Positions 17,204 through 28,008 of a stretch of 64,000 nucleotides of DNA are shown here, one piece after another (position 1 is the stretch's first letter; every line of letters starts with the position of its first letter). Made by a program: the position numbers and the translations under genes. The DNA lies in the NCBI RefSeq assembly GCF_040361275.1, contig NZ_APNH01000004.1, positions 248,001 to 312,000 on the forward strand, in the 5' to 3' direction. The notes beneath the pieces were generated by a model that was given only the letters and a program-made list of their open reading frames with translations, was not told the DNA's origin and ran no database searches. The DNA comes from Salinisphaera sp. T31B1 (GTDB lineage: Bacteria > Pseudomonadota > Gammaproteobacteria > Nevskiales > Salinisphaeraceae).

Positions 17204-18007
17204 CTACCAATGTTCGCCCAGAATGAGCTCGAGCACCAACTTGCTGCCGAAGTAGGCCAGCACCAGCAAACCATAGCCGGCCAGTGCACCGCGGACCGCC
17301 ACGCGACCGCGCCAGCCGTAGCGCCAGCGTCCGTAGAGCAGCACCGCAAAGAACAGCCACGCCACCAGCGACAGGATCGTCTTGTGGGCCAGATGCTGGG
17401 CGAACAGGTGATCGATGAACAGCGTGCCGGTGGCAATGGCCAGGCTGAGCATGAAGAATCCGCTGCCGATCAAGCGGAACAGCAGGGTCTCCATGGTCTG
17501 CAGTGGCGGCAGCGATACAAACATGCCCGAGGGCGGGCGACGGCGCAGCTGGCGATGCTGGAGGGCAAGCACACCAGCCTGGACCGCGCCCAGCGTAAGC
17601 AGCCCGTAGGCCAGCACGGACAGCAGGATATGAACCTGCAAGGGCCAGGCCAGCGACTCGGTCGCACTGTGGGTGTCGGGCACCAGCAGTCCGGCGATCG
17701 CACAGACGGCGGCTACCGGATAGATCACCAGTCCAAGAGCGCCGACCGATTCCCGCAGTGAGAAGAGCCACAGCAGCAGCGCGGCCTGCCAGGCGAACAG
17801 CGATAGCGCCGTGCCCAAGCCAATGACCAGCATGCCGGCATGCAGGCTGATATGGATCAGCGCGATCAGCTGTGCGGTCAGGCCCAGTGCAGCCAAAGCC
17901 GTGACGTGCCAGTAAGCACGCCCGTCGGCCAAATGCCGCCATACGGCGCCGGCCGCGCCGGCATAGGCCAGCGCGGCTACGATCACTTCCAGTATGACTA
18001 GCGCCAT
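17204..18007 (-). CDS. ypjD: CcsA/YpjD-type cytochrome c assembly-like membrane protein
   Basis: 267 residues with about eight transmembrane helices. The C-terminal half carries the cytochrome c assembly family pattern, with histidines in QVHILLSVLAYG and in AHKTILSLVAWLFF. The lack of a WWD-type tryptophan-rich loop argues against a true haem-handling CcmC or CcmF. The exact role of YpjD is not settled. Its start is divergent from ffh, so the two promoters share 18008–18187. Confidence 0.82.
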   Translation of the reverse strand: MALVILEVIVAALAYAGAAGAVWRHLADGRAYWHVTALAALGLTAQLIALIHISLHAGMLVIGLGTALSLFAWQAALLLWLFSLRESVGALGLVIYPVAAVCAIAGLLVPDTHSATESLAWPLQVHILLSVLAYGLLTLGAVQAGVLALQHRQLRRRPPSGMFVSLPPLQTMETLLFRLIGSGFFMLSLAIATGTLFIDHLFAQHLAHKTILSLVAWLFFAVLLYGRWRYGWRGRVAVRGALAGYGLLVLAYFGSKLVLELILGEHW

Positions 18008-18146
18008 GGCGCTCGATCGGGCAGGGCAGACATGCGGCTATTGTGCCGTATTTGAACGGGCTTTGAAGGGCTTGTGTTCGTTCAGGCGCACGCTTCGGGC
18101 TCTCGCGTGTGGCGGGCCGATTTTTCGTGAGCGGCCGGCGGGCCGG

Positions 18147-18152
18147 TATACT
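18147..18152 (+). promoter_or_regulatory. Putative -10 box of the ffh promoter
   Basis: TATACT lies about 36 bases upstream of the ffh ATG. At 17 bases further upstream is TTCGTG, a poor -35 match, so only the -10 is convincing. Confidence 0.35.
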
Positions 18153-18187
18153 GATCCGATACAGACCTGCATCGATGAAGCGCACCC

Positions 18188-19585
18188 ATGTTCGACAGTC
18201 TCAGTGATCGGCTCAATCGCAGTTTCCAGACGATTCGCGGTCGTGGCCGGCTGACCGAAGACAATATCAAGGCCACGCTGCGCGAAGTGCGCATGGCGCT
18301 GCTCGAGGCCGACGTCGCGCTGCCGGTGGTCAAGCAGTTTGTCGAGGATATCCGGGCCCGGGCGGTCGGCAACGAGGTCATGACCAGCCTCACGCCCGGT
18401 CAGGCGCTGATCAAGATCGTCAAGGACGAGCTCACCGCGCTGTTGGGCGAGGCAAACGAAGGCCTGGATCTGCGGGTCAAGCCGCCGGCCGTCGTGCTGA
18501 TGGCCGGGCTGCAGGGCGCAGGCAAGACCACATCCACGGGCAAACTTGCGCGTTATCTCAAGCAGCGCGAGAAGAAATCCGTGCTGGTGGTCTCGACCGA
18601 CGTGTATCGGCCGGCGGCCATCGATCAGTTGCGGCGTGTGGCCGCCGACGTCGAAGTCGACTTCCACCCGAGTGCGGCGACGGACAAGCCGCTGGCGATC
18701 GCCAAGTCGGCCATGGACGCGGCCCGTCGCGGTTTCTACGACGTGCTCATCGTCGATACGGCGGGGCGTCTGGGTATCGACGACAAGATGATGGCCGAGA
18801 TCCGCGGCCTCAATGATGCACTGAACCCGGCCGAAACGCTGTTCGTGGTCGATGCCATGACCGGCCAGGACGCGGCCAACACCGCCAAGGCCTTCGGTGA
18901 TGCGCTGCCGCTGACCGGCGTGGTGCTGACCAAGGTCGATGGCGATGCCCGCGGCGGCGCTGCGCTGTCGGTGCGCCAGATCACTGGCAAGCCGATCAAG
19001 TTCCTTGGCGTGGGCGAAAAGCTCGAAGCACTCGAGCCGTTCCATCCGGACCGCGTGGCGTCGCGCATCCTGGGGATGGGCGATGTGCTCTCACTGGTCG
19101 AAGAGGCCGAGCAGAAGGTCGACCGCGCCAAGGCCGAGAAGCTGGCCAAGAAACTCAAGAAGGGTAAGGGCTTCGACCTGAACGATCTGGCTGACCAGCT
19201 GCGGCAGATGCAGGAGATGGGCGGGCTGGGCGCGCTCATGGACAAGATGCCCGGCGGTGGCCAGATGCCCAAGGGCATGGCAGCGGCAGCCGACGATACC
19301 CAGGTCAAGCGCATGCTGGCCATTGTCGATTCGATGACGGCCCAGGAGCGCGCGTTTCCCGATGTGATCAAGTCGTCCCGCAAACGACGTATCGCCGGTG
19401 GCTCCGGCACACAGGTTCAGGATGTCAACCGACTGCTCAAGCAGCATCTGCAGATGCGCAAGATGATGAAAAAACTCAAGGGCGGCGGCATGAAAAAGAT
19501 GATGCGCGCCATGCAGGGCATGGGCGGCGGGGGCGGTATGCCCGGCATGGGGGGCGGCGGCCTGCCGCCCGGCATGGGCCGATAG
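18188..19585 (+). CDS. ffh: Signal recognition particle GTPase Ffh
   Basis: 465 residues. N domain (MFDSLSDRLNRSF), G domain with GLQGAGKTTSTGKLA at about residue 107, DTAGRLGID and TKVDGDARGGAAL, then a methionine-rich M domain for 4.5S RNA and signal-peptide binding. The C-terminus ends in a run of Gly/Met repeats (GGGGGMPGMGGGG). It targets nascent membrane proteins to FtsY. It stands upstream of the rpsP operon, as in E. coli. Confidence 0.97.
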   Translation: MFDSLSDRLNRSFQTIRGRGRLTEDNIKATLREVRMALLEADVALPVVKQFVEDIRARAVGNEVMTSLTPGQALIKIVKDELTALLGEANEGLDLRVKPPAVVLMAGLQGAGKTTSTGKLARYLKQREKKSVLVVSTDVYRPAAIDQLRRVAADVEVDFHPSAATDKPLAIAKSAMDAARRGFYDVLIVDTAGRLGIDDKMMAEIRGLNDALNPAETLFVVDAMTGQDAANTAKAFGDALPLTGVVLTKVDGDARGGAALSVRQITGKPIKFLGVGEKLEALEPFHPDRVASRILGMGDVLSLVEEAEQKVDRAKAEKLAKKLKKGKGFDLNDLADQLRQMQEMGGLGALMDKMPGGGQMPKGMAAAADDTQVKRMLAIVDSMTAQERAFPDVIKSSRKRRIAGGSGTQVQDVNRLLKQHLQMRKMMKKLKGGGMKKMMRAMQGMGGGGGMPGMGGGGLPPGMGR

Positions 19586-19923
19586 ACACGCGTCGAGACA
19601 ACGCCGGGCTCTGTCGTGGAGCACATATCGGTCGTTCGGGCACGAGACAGTATCCGGACACCGGCGCATGCCGGTCGAAGACCGGTGGCGGGGTTTCGTC
19701 GTTCAGGCCGCAAGCCCGGTCCGAAATGGCCGGGATCACACCGCGCAGTTCCCCCTGGCGACGGGTGACCGGACGAGCGTTGGTCGGGCTCCCGGGCGAT
19801 CATCGCTCGAGGCTTTTCCGATACTTCCATTTCCCGCGTATTGGCGTACAATGCGCGATCTTTACGGGTGCCGGCATTATGTTCCGGTACTGGCTGATTC
19901 AATTCCAAACGGCATAACTGGCT
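19586..19923 (+). promoter_or_regulatory. ffh–rpsP intergenic region with a candidate rpsP promoter
   Basis: A 338-base gap with no convincing gene. TACAAT at 19847–19852 is a good -10, with CTTCCA 17 bases upstream (19824–19829) as a partial -35; a transcript would have a leader of about 65 bases before rpsP. Short ORFs here are GC-rich noise. No clear terminator for ffh is visible. Confidence 0.4.
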
Positions 19924-20316
19924 ATGGTCAAAATCCGGCTGCAGCGTGGCGGCGCCAAGAAGCGTCCTTTCTATCACATCGTCGTCACCGACCAGCGCTA
20001 CGCGCGCGACGGGCGCTATATCGAGCGTCTGGGTTTCTTCAACCCGGTGGCGATCGGCGGCGAAGTACCCCTGCGCCTGGACGTCGAACGCGTCGAGTAC
20101 TGGAAGGGCCAGGGCGCCCAGCTTTCCGAGCGCGTGACCAATCTGGTCAAGTTCTTCAATCGCCACGGCGAGGGCGAAGCGGCCAAGCGTGCGGCGCCGC
20201 CCGTGTCCAAGGCCAAGGAAGCCAAGAAGCAGGAAGTGCCGGCCGGCGAGACCGGGGACGTCTCTGACGCCGCGGCCGAAACGAGCGCCGAACAGACCAA
20301 CAACGCCGCCGAATAG
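19924..20316 (+). CDS. rpsP: 30S ribosomal protein S16 with long C-terminal tail
   Basis: 130 residues, against about 80–90 typically. The S16 core is in residues 1–80 ([21 protein letters not shown], then [12 protein letters not shown]). The last 45 or so residues are an extra Lys/Ala then Glu/Ala/Thr-rich tail, probably disordered. First gene of the conserved rpsP-rimM-trmD-rplS block. Confidence 0.96.
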   Translation: MVKIRLQRGGAKKRPFYHIVVTDQRYARDGRYIERLGFFNPVAIGGEVPLRLDVERVEYWKGQGAQLSERVTNLVKFFNRHGEGEAAKRAAPPVSKAKEAKKQEVPAGETGDVSDAAAETSAEQTNNAAE

Positions 20317-20331
20317 GCGACGTCGCCGGGC

Positions 20332-20856
20332 ATGAGTGAGGCGCACCCGCCTATCGTGCTCGGCCGGGTCAACGGATTGTTCGGTGTCCGCGGCTGGGTG
20401 AAAGTCTATTCCTATACCCGGCCGGCCGATAATCTGCTCGACTTCGACCAGTGGCTATTGGGCCGCCAGGATGCCTGGCGGCCTTTTCGCGTTCTGGAAG
20501 CGCGTACCCAGGGCAAGACGCTGGTCGCCCGCCTCGCCGAGGCCGAATCCGGTGCGGTGGACGACCGTGATGCGGCCGCCGAACTCATCGACCTCGATAT
20601 CGCGGTGCCCCGTACGGCCATGCCGGCGCTTGGCGAGGGGGAATACTACTGGTTCGATCTGGTCGGCCTGGACGTGTACAGCCGTGCCGGCGAGCCGCTC
20701 GGGCGAGTGACCGGCATGATGGAGACCGGTGCGAACGATGTGCTGGTGTTGACCGGCGATCGTGAGCGTCTGGTGCCGTTCGTGGTTGGCGAGATCATCG
20801 ACGAGGTGGATATCGCCGGCGGCCGGATCGTGGCCGACTGGGAACCGGACTACTGA
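20332..20856 (+). CDS. rimM: Ribosome maturation factor RimM
   Basis: 174 residues. The RimM N-domain begins with [22 protein letters not shown], and the C-terminal PRC-barrel contains [13 protein letters not shown] and [14 protein letters not shown]. It binds S19 and assists 16S 3'-domain maturation. It lies 15 bases after rpsP. Confidence 0.96.
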   Translation: MSEAHPPIVLGRVNGLFGVRGWVKVYSYTRPADNLLDFDQWLLGRQDAWRPFRVLEARTQGKTLVARLAEAESGAVDDRDAAAELIDLDIAVPRTAMPALGEGEYYWFDLVGLDVYSRAGEPLGRVTGMMETGANDVLVLTGDRERLVPFVVGEIIDEVDIAGGRIVADWEPDY

Positions 20857-20866
20857 AGGCCCAGTC

Positions 20867-21625
20867 GTGACGCTGCGTATCGACGTGGTCAGCCTGTTCC
20901 CCGAGTGGATCGGGCAGCTGGAGCAGTTCGGCGTGGTCGGTCGCGGTCTGCGAGCCTCGACGCTGGAACTGGCCAGCTGGAACCCGCGCGATTGTGCCGA
21001 CAATGCGAACCGGCGCGTCGACGATCGTCCTTACGGCGGCGGGCCGGGCATGGTCATGCAGGCCGAGCCGCTGGCCCGGACCATCGAACGTGTTCGCGCT
21101 GCACGCGCCGATACGCATGCGCCGGTAATCATGCTCTCGCCGCAGGGCGAACGCTTCGACCAGCGCTGGGCCGAGCGCCTGGCTGCAGGGCCCGGCTTCG
21201 TGCTGGTGTGCGGGCGCTACGAAGGCGTCGATCAGCGCTTCGTCGATCGTCATGTCGATATCGCGCTGTCGGTTGGCGACGTGGTGCTGTCCGGCGGCGA
21301 ATTGCCGGCGATGATGATCGTCGATGCGGTCGCCCGCCTGGTCGACGGAGTATTGGGTGATGCACGCTCGGCGCAACAGGATTCGTTCGTCGAGGGTCGG
21401 CTCGACCATCCGCATTACACGCGGCCGGCGCAGGCGCTGGGAGAAGACGTGCCGACGGTGTTGATGTCCGGCGATCACGCCAGGATCGAACGCTGGCGTC
21501 TCAAGCAGGCGCTCGGTAGCACCTGGCTTTACCGGCCCGACCTGCTCGCCGAACTGGATCTGAGCGCCGATCAGTCGCGTCTGCTGGCCGAGTTTGTTGC
21601 CGAGCAGACCGCGCCACCGAAATGA
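20867..21625 (+). CDS. trmD: tRNA (guanine-N1-)-methyltransferase TrmD
   Basis: 252 residues from the GTG at 20867, with AAGG about 8 bases upstream; the open frame further upstream only shadows rimM. SPOUT fold with the start [29 protein letters not shown], the knot motif [11 protein letters not shown] and [15 protein letters not shown]. It makes m1G37 in tRNAs reading CCN and related codons, preventing +1 frameshifts. Confidence 0.96.
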   Translation: MTLRIDVVSLFPEWIGQLEQFGVVGRGLRASTLELASWNPRDCADNANRRVDDRPYGGGPGMVMQAEPLARTIERVRAARADTHAPVIMLSPQGERFDQRWAERLAAGPGFVLVCGRYEGVDQRFVDRHVDIALSVGDVVLSGGELPAMMIVDAVARLVDGVLGDARSAQQDSFVEGRLDHPHYTRPAQALGEDVPTVLMSGDHARIERWRLKQALGSTWLYRPDLLAELDLSADQSRLLAEFVAEQTAPPK

Positions 21626-21683
21626 AGCACTTTGTCGTTGAAAGATTTTGCCCGCAGAGGGCGAAATACGCGGTCAGTTCCGG

Positions 21684-21689
21684 TATACT
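21684..21689 (+). promoter_or_regulatory. Putative -10 box upstream of rplS
   Basis: TATACT sits 63 bases before the rplS start in the 127-base trmD–rplS gap. The matching -35 is poor, so this may only supplement read-through from rpsP. A GC-rich inverted repeat lies just upstream (TTGCCC...GGGCGAA, about 21649–21666) without a T-run. Confidence 0.33.
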
Positions 21690-21752
21690 GCCGCGTCTTT
21701 CGGAGCCACCGGCGGCCACCGACGGCACACGAGAACTCAACAGAGACAGGCC

Positions 21753-22100
21753 ATGAGCAATATCATCGACGAACTGGAAGCCGAACAGCAGAGCGGCAAG
21801 AACATTCCCGAATTCTCGGCGGGCGATACCGTGACCGTGCAGGTCCGGGTCAAGGAAGGCGAGCGTGAGCGCCTGCAGGCCTTCGAGGGCGTGGTCATCG
21901 CCAAGCGCAACCGCGGCCTGAACTCGGCGTTCACGGTGCGCAAGATCTCCCACGGCGAAGGCGTCGAGCGCGTATTCCAGACATTCTCGCCCAATCTGGC
22001 CGAGGTCAAGGTCCTGCGCCGCGGCGACGTGCGTCGCGCCAAACTGTATTACCTGCGTGAGCGCAGCGGCAAGTCCGCGCGTATCAAGGAAAAGCTGTAA
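21753..22100 (+). CDS. rplS: 50S ribosomal protein L19
   Basis: 115 residues, normal for L19. [12 protein letters not shown] start, [16 protein letters not shown], the [19 protein letters not shown] motif and the end [19 protein letters not shown]. The ATG at 21753 follows GACAGG. It closes the rpsP operon and is followed by a strong terminator. Confidence 0.97.
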   Translation: MSNIIDELEAEQQSGKNIPEFSAGDTVTVQVRVKEGERERLQAFEGVVIAKRNRGLNSAFTVRKISHGEGVERVFQTFSPNLAEVKVLRRGDVRRAKLYYLRERSGKSARIKEKL

Positions 22101-22156
22101 CGATCACGCGGCGTACGCGCCGCGATCTTCAGCCGCTTCGGCATGGCCGAAGCCGA

Positions 22157-22184
22157 AAAAAGGCGCCTTCGAGGCGCCTTTTTC
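22157..22184. terminator. Bidirectional terminator between rplS and the NlpC/P60-like gene
   Basis: AAAAAGGCGCC (22157–22167) pairs with GGCGCCTTTTT (22173–22183) around a TTCGA loop. With an A-run before and a T-run after, it can end transcripts arriving from both converging genes. Confidence 0.88.
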
Positions 22185-22235
22185 GTGACCGGCATCTGTC
22201 AATTCAAGCGCCGGCCCAGCGCGGCGGTCTGTCTG

Positions 22236-22796
22236 TCAGGGCCCCAGTACTCGGATGACGCCGACCATACGCTGCTGCCAGAAATCGTCGTCCAGATCGA
22301 TGAGGCTCACGCCCTGTTCGCCGTTGACGGCCGGCGAGGCCAGGATCGCCTCGCCGGTATCGCGATACAGGCCCACCAGAAGACGGTCGCCCGTAGCCGG
22401 TGTGTCGACGCGAAAGAACACCAGATCGCCGGGCGCGGCTTCCGAGAGGTCGATCGGTTTGCCGGCCTCGAGCTGGGCCTGGGTTTCGCGTGGCAGGCTC
22501 GCCCCGGCGCCGCGATAGGCGTAGTAGGTCAGACCGCTGTCGTCGAAGGCGTCGGGGCCGACGGCGTTGGCCTGGTACGGTGCGTCGAGCTGTTCGAGCG
22601 CGTAGGCCGTGATGGCAGCCCGGGTGTCTGCCGGCAGCGCGATCTCGCCGTGAGGGGCCGTCCCAGTGGGCGTGGCGGCGGACTCGGCCGCCGTCGCGTG
22701 CGGGGGCGCACCGCTGCAGCCTGACAGCACGAGCAAGGCAGAGATACCCAGGGCGATATACGCCCCGGGTCTGAGGATCGCTTGATTGGCATTCAT
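22236..22796 (-). CDS. NlpC/P60-fold lipoprotein lacking catalytic residues
   Basis: 186 residues from the ATG at 22796. The signal peptide ends in lipobox LSGC (Cys27). Residues about 58–180 align with the NlpC/P60 cysteine-peptidase fold: AYALEQLDAPYQ, a G.DAFDDSGLTYYAY segment, AAPGDLVFF and VGLY. In active family members the central motif is FDCSG; here it reads FDDSG, with Asp86 (GAC) replacing the catalytic Cys. The usual HVGIY histidine is also absent (LLVGLY). So it looks like a non-catalytic homologue, perhaps a peptidoglycan-binding or regulatory envelope protein. Confidence 0.8.
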   Translation of the reverse strand: MNANQAILRPGAYIALGISALLVLSGCSGAPPHATAAESAATPTGTAPHGEIALPADTRAAITAYALEQLDAPYQANAVGPDAFDDSGLTYYAYRGAGASLPRETQAQLEAGKPIDLSEAAPGDLVFFRVDTPATGDRLLVGLYRDTGEAILASPAVNGEQGVSLIDLDDDFWQQRMVGVIRVLGP

Positions 22797-22883
22797 GCTC
22801 GCATGATGCCTCAAGCGCGCTGGGTACGCCTAGGGCTAGACCGGCTCGTTCGGGCGCAGATCGATCGCCGCCGCCCGTCCCGA

Positions 22884-24197
<1,314 letters not shown>

Positions 24198-24211
24198 CTA
24201 GTGGAGTTTCC

Positions 24212-26083
24212 GTGGCCAAAAATCGTTCGCTCTTGCGGCGCCTGTTTTCCGGCATCTGGCGCACCATCGCTCTGGTGTATGCGCTATTGCTCATCGTCGT
24301 GCTGCTGGTCGTGCCGGTCGGTGTGTATCTGGCTTTTTTCAGCAGTGCACCGGTCAACGTGCCCCAGGGCGGGGCGCTCGTATGGACGCCGACCGGCGAT
24401 CTGGTCGAACAACGCGACAGCAGCGTCACCAGCATCCTCGGTTCGCTGGTTTCCGAGCCGACCCAGCAATCGGTGGTGCGTAGCCTGGTCGAATCGCTGG
24501 ATCGCGCGGCTGACGACCCGCGGATCAAGATCGCTTTTCTCAAGCTCGACGAGTTGGGTGCCGCTCAGCCGGGTCAGCTGCAGGATCTGGTGGCGGCCAT
24601 CGACCGCTTCAAACGCTCCGGCAAGCCGGTCGTTGCCTGGGCGCCGTCGTATGATCAGGCCCAGTATGAACTGGCCAGTCATGCCGACACGATCTATCTG
24701 GATCCGCTGGGATATGTATTCATTCCCGGATACGGCGCCTATCGCAACTACTACAAGGACGCGCTCGACAAGCTGGGTGTGACCATCAACGTCTTCCGCG
24801 TGGGCAAGTACAAATCCTACGTAGAACCTTATACACGCAACGATATGTCGCCGGAGGCACGGGCCGACAACCAGCTGTGGCTGAACTCACTGTGGACGAT
24901 TTATCGCGACGAGGTCACCGCCGCACGTGATGCCGGCCCGGCCGATATCGATGCCTATATCGACGGGTTTTCGGACACCCTCGTCTCGCTGGGTGGCGAT
25001 GCCGCGCGCATGGCTGCGCAGGCGGGCCTGGTGGACAAGGTCGCCTCGCTTGAGCAGGTACGCCAGGCCATGCGCGATCAGGTCGGAACTGACGAAGCCC
25101 ATGGCAGTTTCCGCCAGATCAACCAGGTCGACTATCTGGGCGCAACCGATGCCGATCGCGCCGCGCCGCGTACCGACAGCCGTATCGCCGTGGTCGTCGT
25201 CGAAGGCGCGATCGTTGATGGCGAGAGCGTGCCCGATTCGGCCGGAGGCGATACGATCGCCCGGATGATCGCCGATGCGCGGCGCGACGACCATGTCGCG
25301 GCCCTGTTGATGCGGGTGAACTCGCCGGGCGGCTCGGTGACTGCCTCCGAACGCATTCGCCGCGAAATCGAGCTCACCCGTCAGGCGGGCAAGCCGGTCG
25401 TGGTGTCCATGGCCGGGGTGGCTGCGTCGGGCGGATACTGGATTTCGATGAACGCCGATCAGATATGGGCCGAACCGTCGACAGTGACGGGGTCGATCGG
25501 CATATTCGCGGTGATTCCCACGTTCGAGCAACCGCTCGACAAACTCGGCATACATACCGACGGCGTCGGCACCACGCCGCTATCCGGAGCGCTGCGGCTG
25601 GATCAACCGCTGTCGGAGCCGGTCAAGACGATGCTGCAGGCTGGCGTCGATCATGGCTATGAGCAGTTTGTCGGCCGGGTTGCCGAGGCGCGCAATCTCG
25701 AGCCGGATGCGGTGGAACGGATCGCTCAGGGCCGGGTCTGGAGTGGCGCGGATGCAGCACGGATCGGCCTGGTCGACCAGCTCGGCGATTTCGTCGGCGC
25801 CGAACAGGCCGCCGCCGAGCTGGCGGGTCTGAAGGACGGCGACTACGGGCTGCAGCCGATGCAGCCGCCCGCCAACTGGCAGACTGCGTTGCGCGAGTTC
25901 ATGTCGTCGCACGTCAGCTCGGCAATCATGCCGGCCTGGCTCGCCCGCGTGGCCGACGACCAGAGCCTGGGCTGGCTACAACATGGTTTGAACGACCCCC
26001 GGCATCTTTATGCACATTGTTTCTGCTCGCTGGACGGCGGGCAGAGCCTGCGGCGTATCGACGCCGCGCCCGACGTGGAGTAG
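24212..26083 (+). CDS. sppA: Signal peptide peptidase SppA (protease IV, 67-kDa type)
   Basis: 623 residues from the GTG at 24212 (GGAG 5 bases upstream). One membrane anchor at about 14–40, then tandem SppA/ClpP-like repeats. The catalytic lysine is in the first repeat (RVGKYKSYVEPY, about residue 205) and the serine in the second (GVAASGGYW, about 410), the Ser-Lys dyad of the long form. It degrades cleaved signal peptides in the inner membrane. The open frame extends upstream to 23912, but that part lacks homology. Confidence 0.94.
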   Translation: MAKNRSLLRRLFSGIWRTIALVYALLLIVVLLVVPVGVYLAFFSSAPVNVPQGGALVWTPTGDLVEQRDSSVTSILGSLVSEPTQQSVVRSLVESLDRAADDPRIKIAFLKLDELGAAQPGQLQDLVAAIDRFKRSGKPVVAWAPSYDQAQYELASHADTIYLDPLGYVFIPGYGAYRNYYKDALDKLGVTINVFRVGKYKSYVEPYTRNDMSPEARADNQLWLNSLWTIYRDEVTAARDAGPADIDAYIDGFSDTLVSLGGDAARMAAQAGLVDKVASLEQVRQAMRDQVGTDEAHGSFRQINQVDYLGATDADRAAPRTDSRIAVVVVEGAIVDGESVPDSAGGDTIARMIADARRDDHVAALLMRVNSPGGSVTASERIRREIELTRQAGKPVVVSMAGVAASGGYWISMNADQIWAEPSTVTGSIGIFAVIPTFEQPLDKLGIHTDGVGTTPLSGALRLDQPLSEPVKTMLQAGVDHGYEQFVGRVAEARNLEPDAVERIAQGRVWSGADAARIGLVDQLGDFVGAEQAAAELAGLKDGDYGLQPMQPPANWQTALREFMSSHVSSAIMPAWLARVADDQSLGWLQHGLNDPRHLYAHCFCSLDGGQSLRRIDAAPDVE

Positions 26084-26087
26084 CAGT

Positions 26088-27062
26088 ATGGGTTTGCTCA
26101 TCGACGGTCGATGGACCGATCAGTGGTATGACACCGAGTCGCACGGTGGCAAGTTCGTGCGCGAGTCGGCCGGTTTCCGAGACTGGGTCAGCCCCGACCC
26201 GGAGGCGCGCTTTGCGGCCGAGGCCGGCCGTTATCATCTGTATGTCTCGCTGGCCTGCCCGTGGGCGCATCGCACGCTGATCCTGCGCAAGCTCAAGGGC
26301 CTGGAGAAGATCGTCGACGTGTCCGTGGTCGACCCGTACATGGGCGAGTGGGGCTGGTCGTTCTCCGATGCGCCGGGCGCGATCCCCGATCCGCTGTACG
26401 GGCTGGATCATCTGTTCGAGCTCTATCAAAAGGCCGCCCGTGGATATACTGGCCGGGTGACCACCCCCACCCTATGGGATCGTCACCACGAAACCATCGT
26501 GTCCAACGAATCGGCCGATATCGTGCGCATGTTCAACAACGCTTTCGATGCGTTGGCCGAGCATCCCGAGCGCGACTATTATCCGGTCGCGCTGCGCGAC
26601 GAGATCGATGCGGTAAACGAACGGGTCTACCACGATGTAAACAACGGCGTGTACAAGGCCGGGTTCGCCACCACCCAGGACGCCTATGAAGAGGCCTTTG
26701 AAGCCGTGTTCGCCGCGCTCGACTGGCTGGATGCGCGGCTGGCCGAAAAGCGGTATCTGGCCGGCGATCGCATCACCGAAGCGGACTGGCGTCTGTTCGT
26801 GACCCTGGTGCGCTTTGATGCCGTCTATGTCGGACATTTCAAATGCAATCTGCGCCGTATCGCCGACTACCCCAATCTGTCGGGTTATCTGCGAGAGCTA
26901 TACCAGGTGCCCGGCGTCGCCGATACCACGAACTTCGACCATATCAAGCAGCATTACTACCGCAGTCACGGCACGATCAACCCGACCGGCATCGTGCCGC
27001 TTGGCCCGGCACTGGATCTGTACAGCGCGCACGGACGCGATGCGGTGGCCGCGGTCGGCTGA
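26088..27062 (+). CDS. yqjG: Glutathionyl-hydroquinone reductase (YqjG/Xi-class GST)
   Basis: 324 residues. The Xi-class features are present: GRYHLYVSLACPWAHRTLI with the catalytic Cys in CPWAHR, PTLWD, and a C-terminal helical domain with NNGVYKAGFATTQ and NPTGIVPLGP at the end. The enzymes use glutathione to reduce glutathionyl-hydroquinones, repairing quinone adducts. The ATG at 26088 follows the sppA stop by 4 bases, with an AGCAG-type weak ribosome-binding site, so an operon with sppA is likely. Confidence 0.92.
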   Translation: MGLLIDGRWTDQWYDTESHGGKFVRESAGFRDWVSPDPEARFAAEAGRYHLYVSLACPWAHRTLILRKLKGLEKIVDVSVVDPYMGEWGWSFSDAPGAIPDPLYGLDHLFELYQKAARGYTGRVTTPTLWDRHHETIVSNESADIVRMFNNAFDALAEHPERDYYPVALRDEIDAVNERVYHDVNNGVYKAGFATTQDAYEEAFEAVFAALDWLDARLAEKRYLAGDRITEADWRLFVTLVRFDAVYVGHFKCNLRRIADYPNLSGYLRELYQVPGVADTTNFDHIKQHYYRSHGTINPTGIVPLGPALDLYSAHGRDAVAAVG

Positions 27063-27094
27063 TGGGGTGCGGAGCCGCCCGAGCGCGGCAACCC

Positions 27095-27889
27095 TCAGCC
27101 GGTCTCGGCGCGGGCCGCGGCCAGGGCTGACTGCAGCCGCAGCGGATGGTTGGTGAATACCCATTCCACACCGCGGGCAATCTCGCGCAACAACACGGCG
27201 GCAGTGGTCACGAAGCCGCTGCCGACGAACCCCCGCGCGCGCTGTAACGCACGAATATGGCCAGGACGCAGCAACGCGTACGGCCCGGCCAGGCCTGCAC
27301 ACTCGTGGCTCAGTGCCCACCGCTGCAAACGCGCGAGATTGAGCTTGGCGACCGGTAGATAACAGCGCGGATCGAGACCGGCGGCGCCGGCGAACAGCGT
27401 GGTATCCAGAGACAGGACATGAAAATCCTGCGCGGGCGTCAGGCCTTGCAGATGGTCGAGCAATCGGCGTTCGCCGCGTGTGCTGCCGCGTGTCTTGAGC
27501 TCGATCATCAGGTGCGCACGCCCGGCATAGCGATCGCGCAGGTCGCCCAGGTGAGGCAAGGTCGGGGCCCGACGCGAAAGCTGTTTCCAGGAGGTGTCGG
27601 CGATGACATCGGCCAGGCCGAACACGCGGTTCAAGTCGGCATCGTGCACGACGACGGGCTCGTCGTCGCGGGTATAGCGGACATCGAATTCGATGGCCGC
27701 CACCCCGGCCGTGACGACCGGATCGAAGGCGGCAAAGGTGTTTTCCCGTACGTGCACACCGTCGCGTTGGCCGCGATGGGCCACGATCTTGGCGCTGGCG
27801 AGCTGCCCGGGGCTGGGCGCACGCCGAGGCATGCGGGCGAGCACCGTCTCGGCGGTATGGGACAATAAGCTTTCCAGACGAGGATTCAC
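27095..27889 (-). CDS. Glycerophosphodiester phosphodiesterase family protein
   Basis: 264 residues from a GTG at 27889; the start is uncertain because the open frame runs into the divergent lyase gene. The GDPD TIM-barrel motifs are KIVAHRGQ (catalytic His), ENTFAAF (metal-binding Glu), EFDVRYTRDDEPVVVHD (second His), IELK and a late VEWVFTNHPL. There is no signal peptide, so cytoplasmic action on glycerophosphodiesters is likely. Confidence 0.85.
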   Translation of the reverse strand: MNPRLESLLSHTAETVLARMPRRAPSPGQLASAKIVAHRGQRDGVHVRENTFAAFDPVVTAGVAAIEFDVRYTRDDEPVVVHDADLNRVFGLADVIADTSWKQLSRRAPTLPHLGDLRDRYAGRAHLMIELKTRGSTRGERRLLDHLQGLTPAQDFHVLSLDTTLFAGAAGLDPRCYLPVAKLNLARLQRWALSHECAGLAGPYALLRPGHIRALQRARGFVGSGFVTTAAVLLREIARGVEWVFTNHPLRLQSALAAARAETG

Positions 27890-28008
27890 GAGCGGTTTCG
27901 CAGGATGTGGCAACCCCACTATAGACGACACGGCCGCGGGCTCGCGATAGAAGCTGGCCGGCGCAGTGCCCGGATGCGAAACCCGACAGAACAGGAGCCA
28001 ATGCCCCA

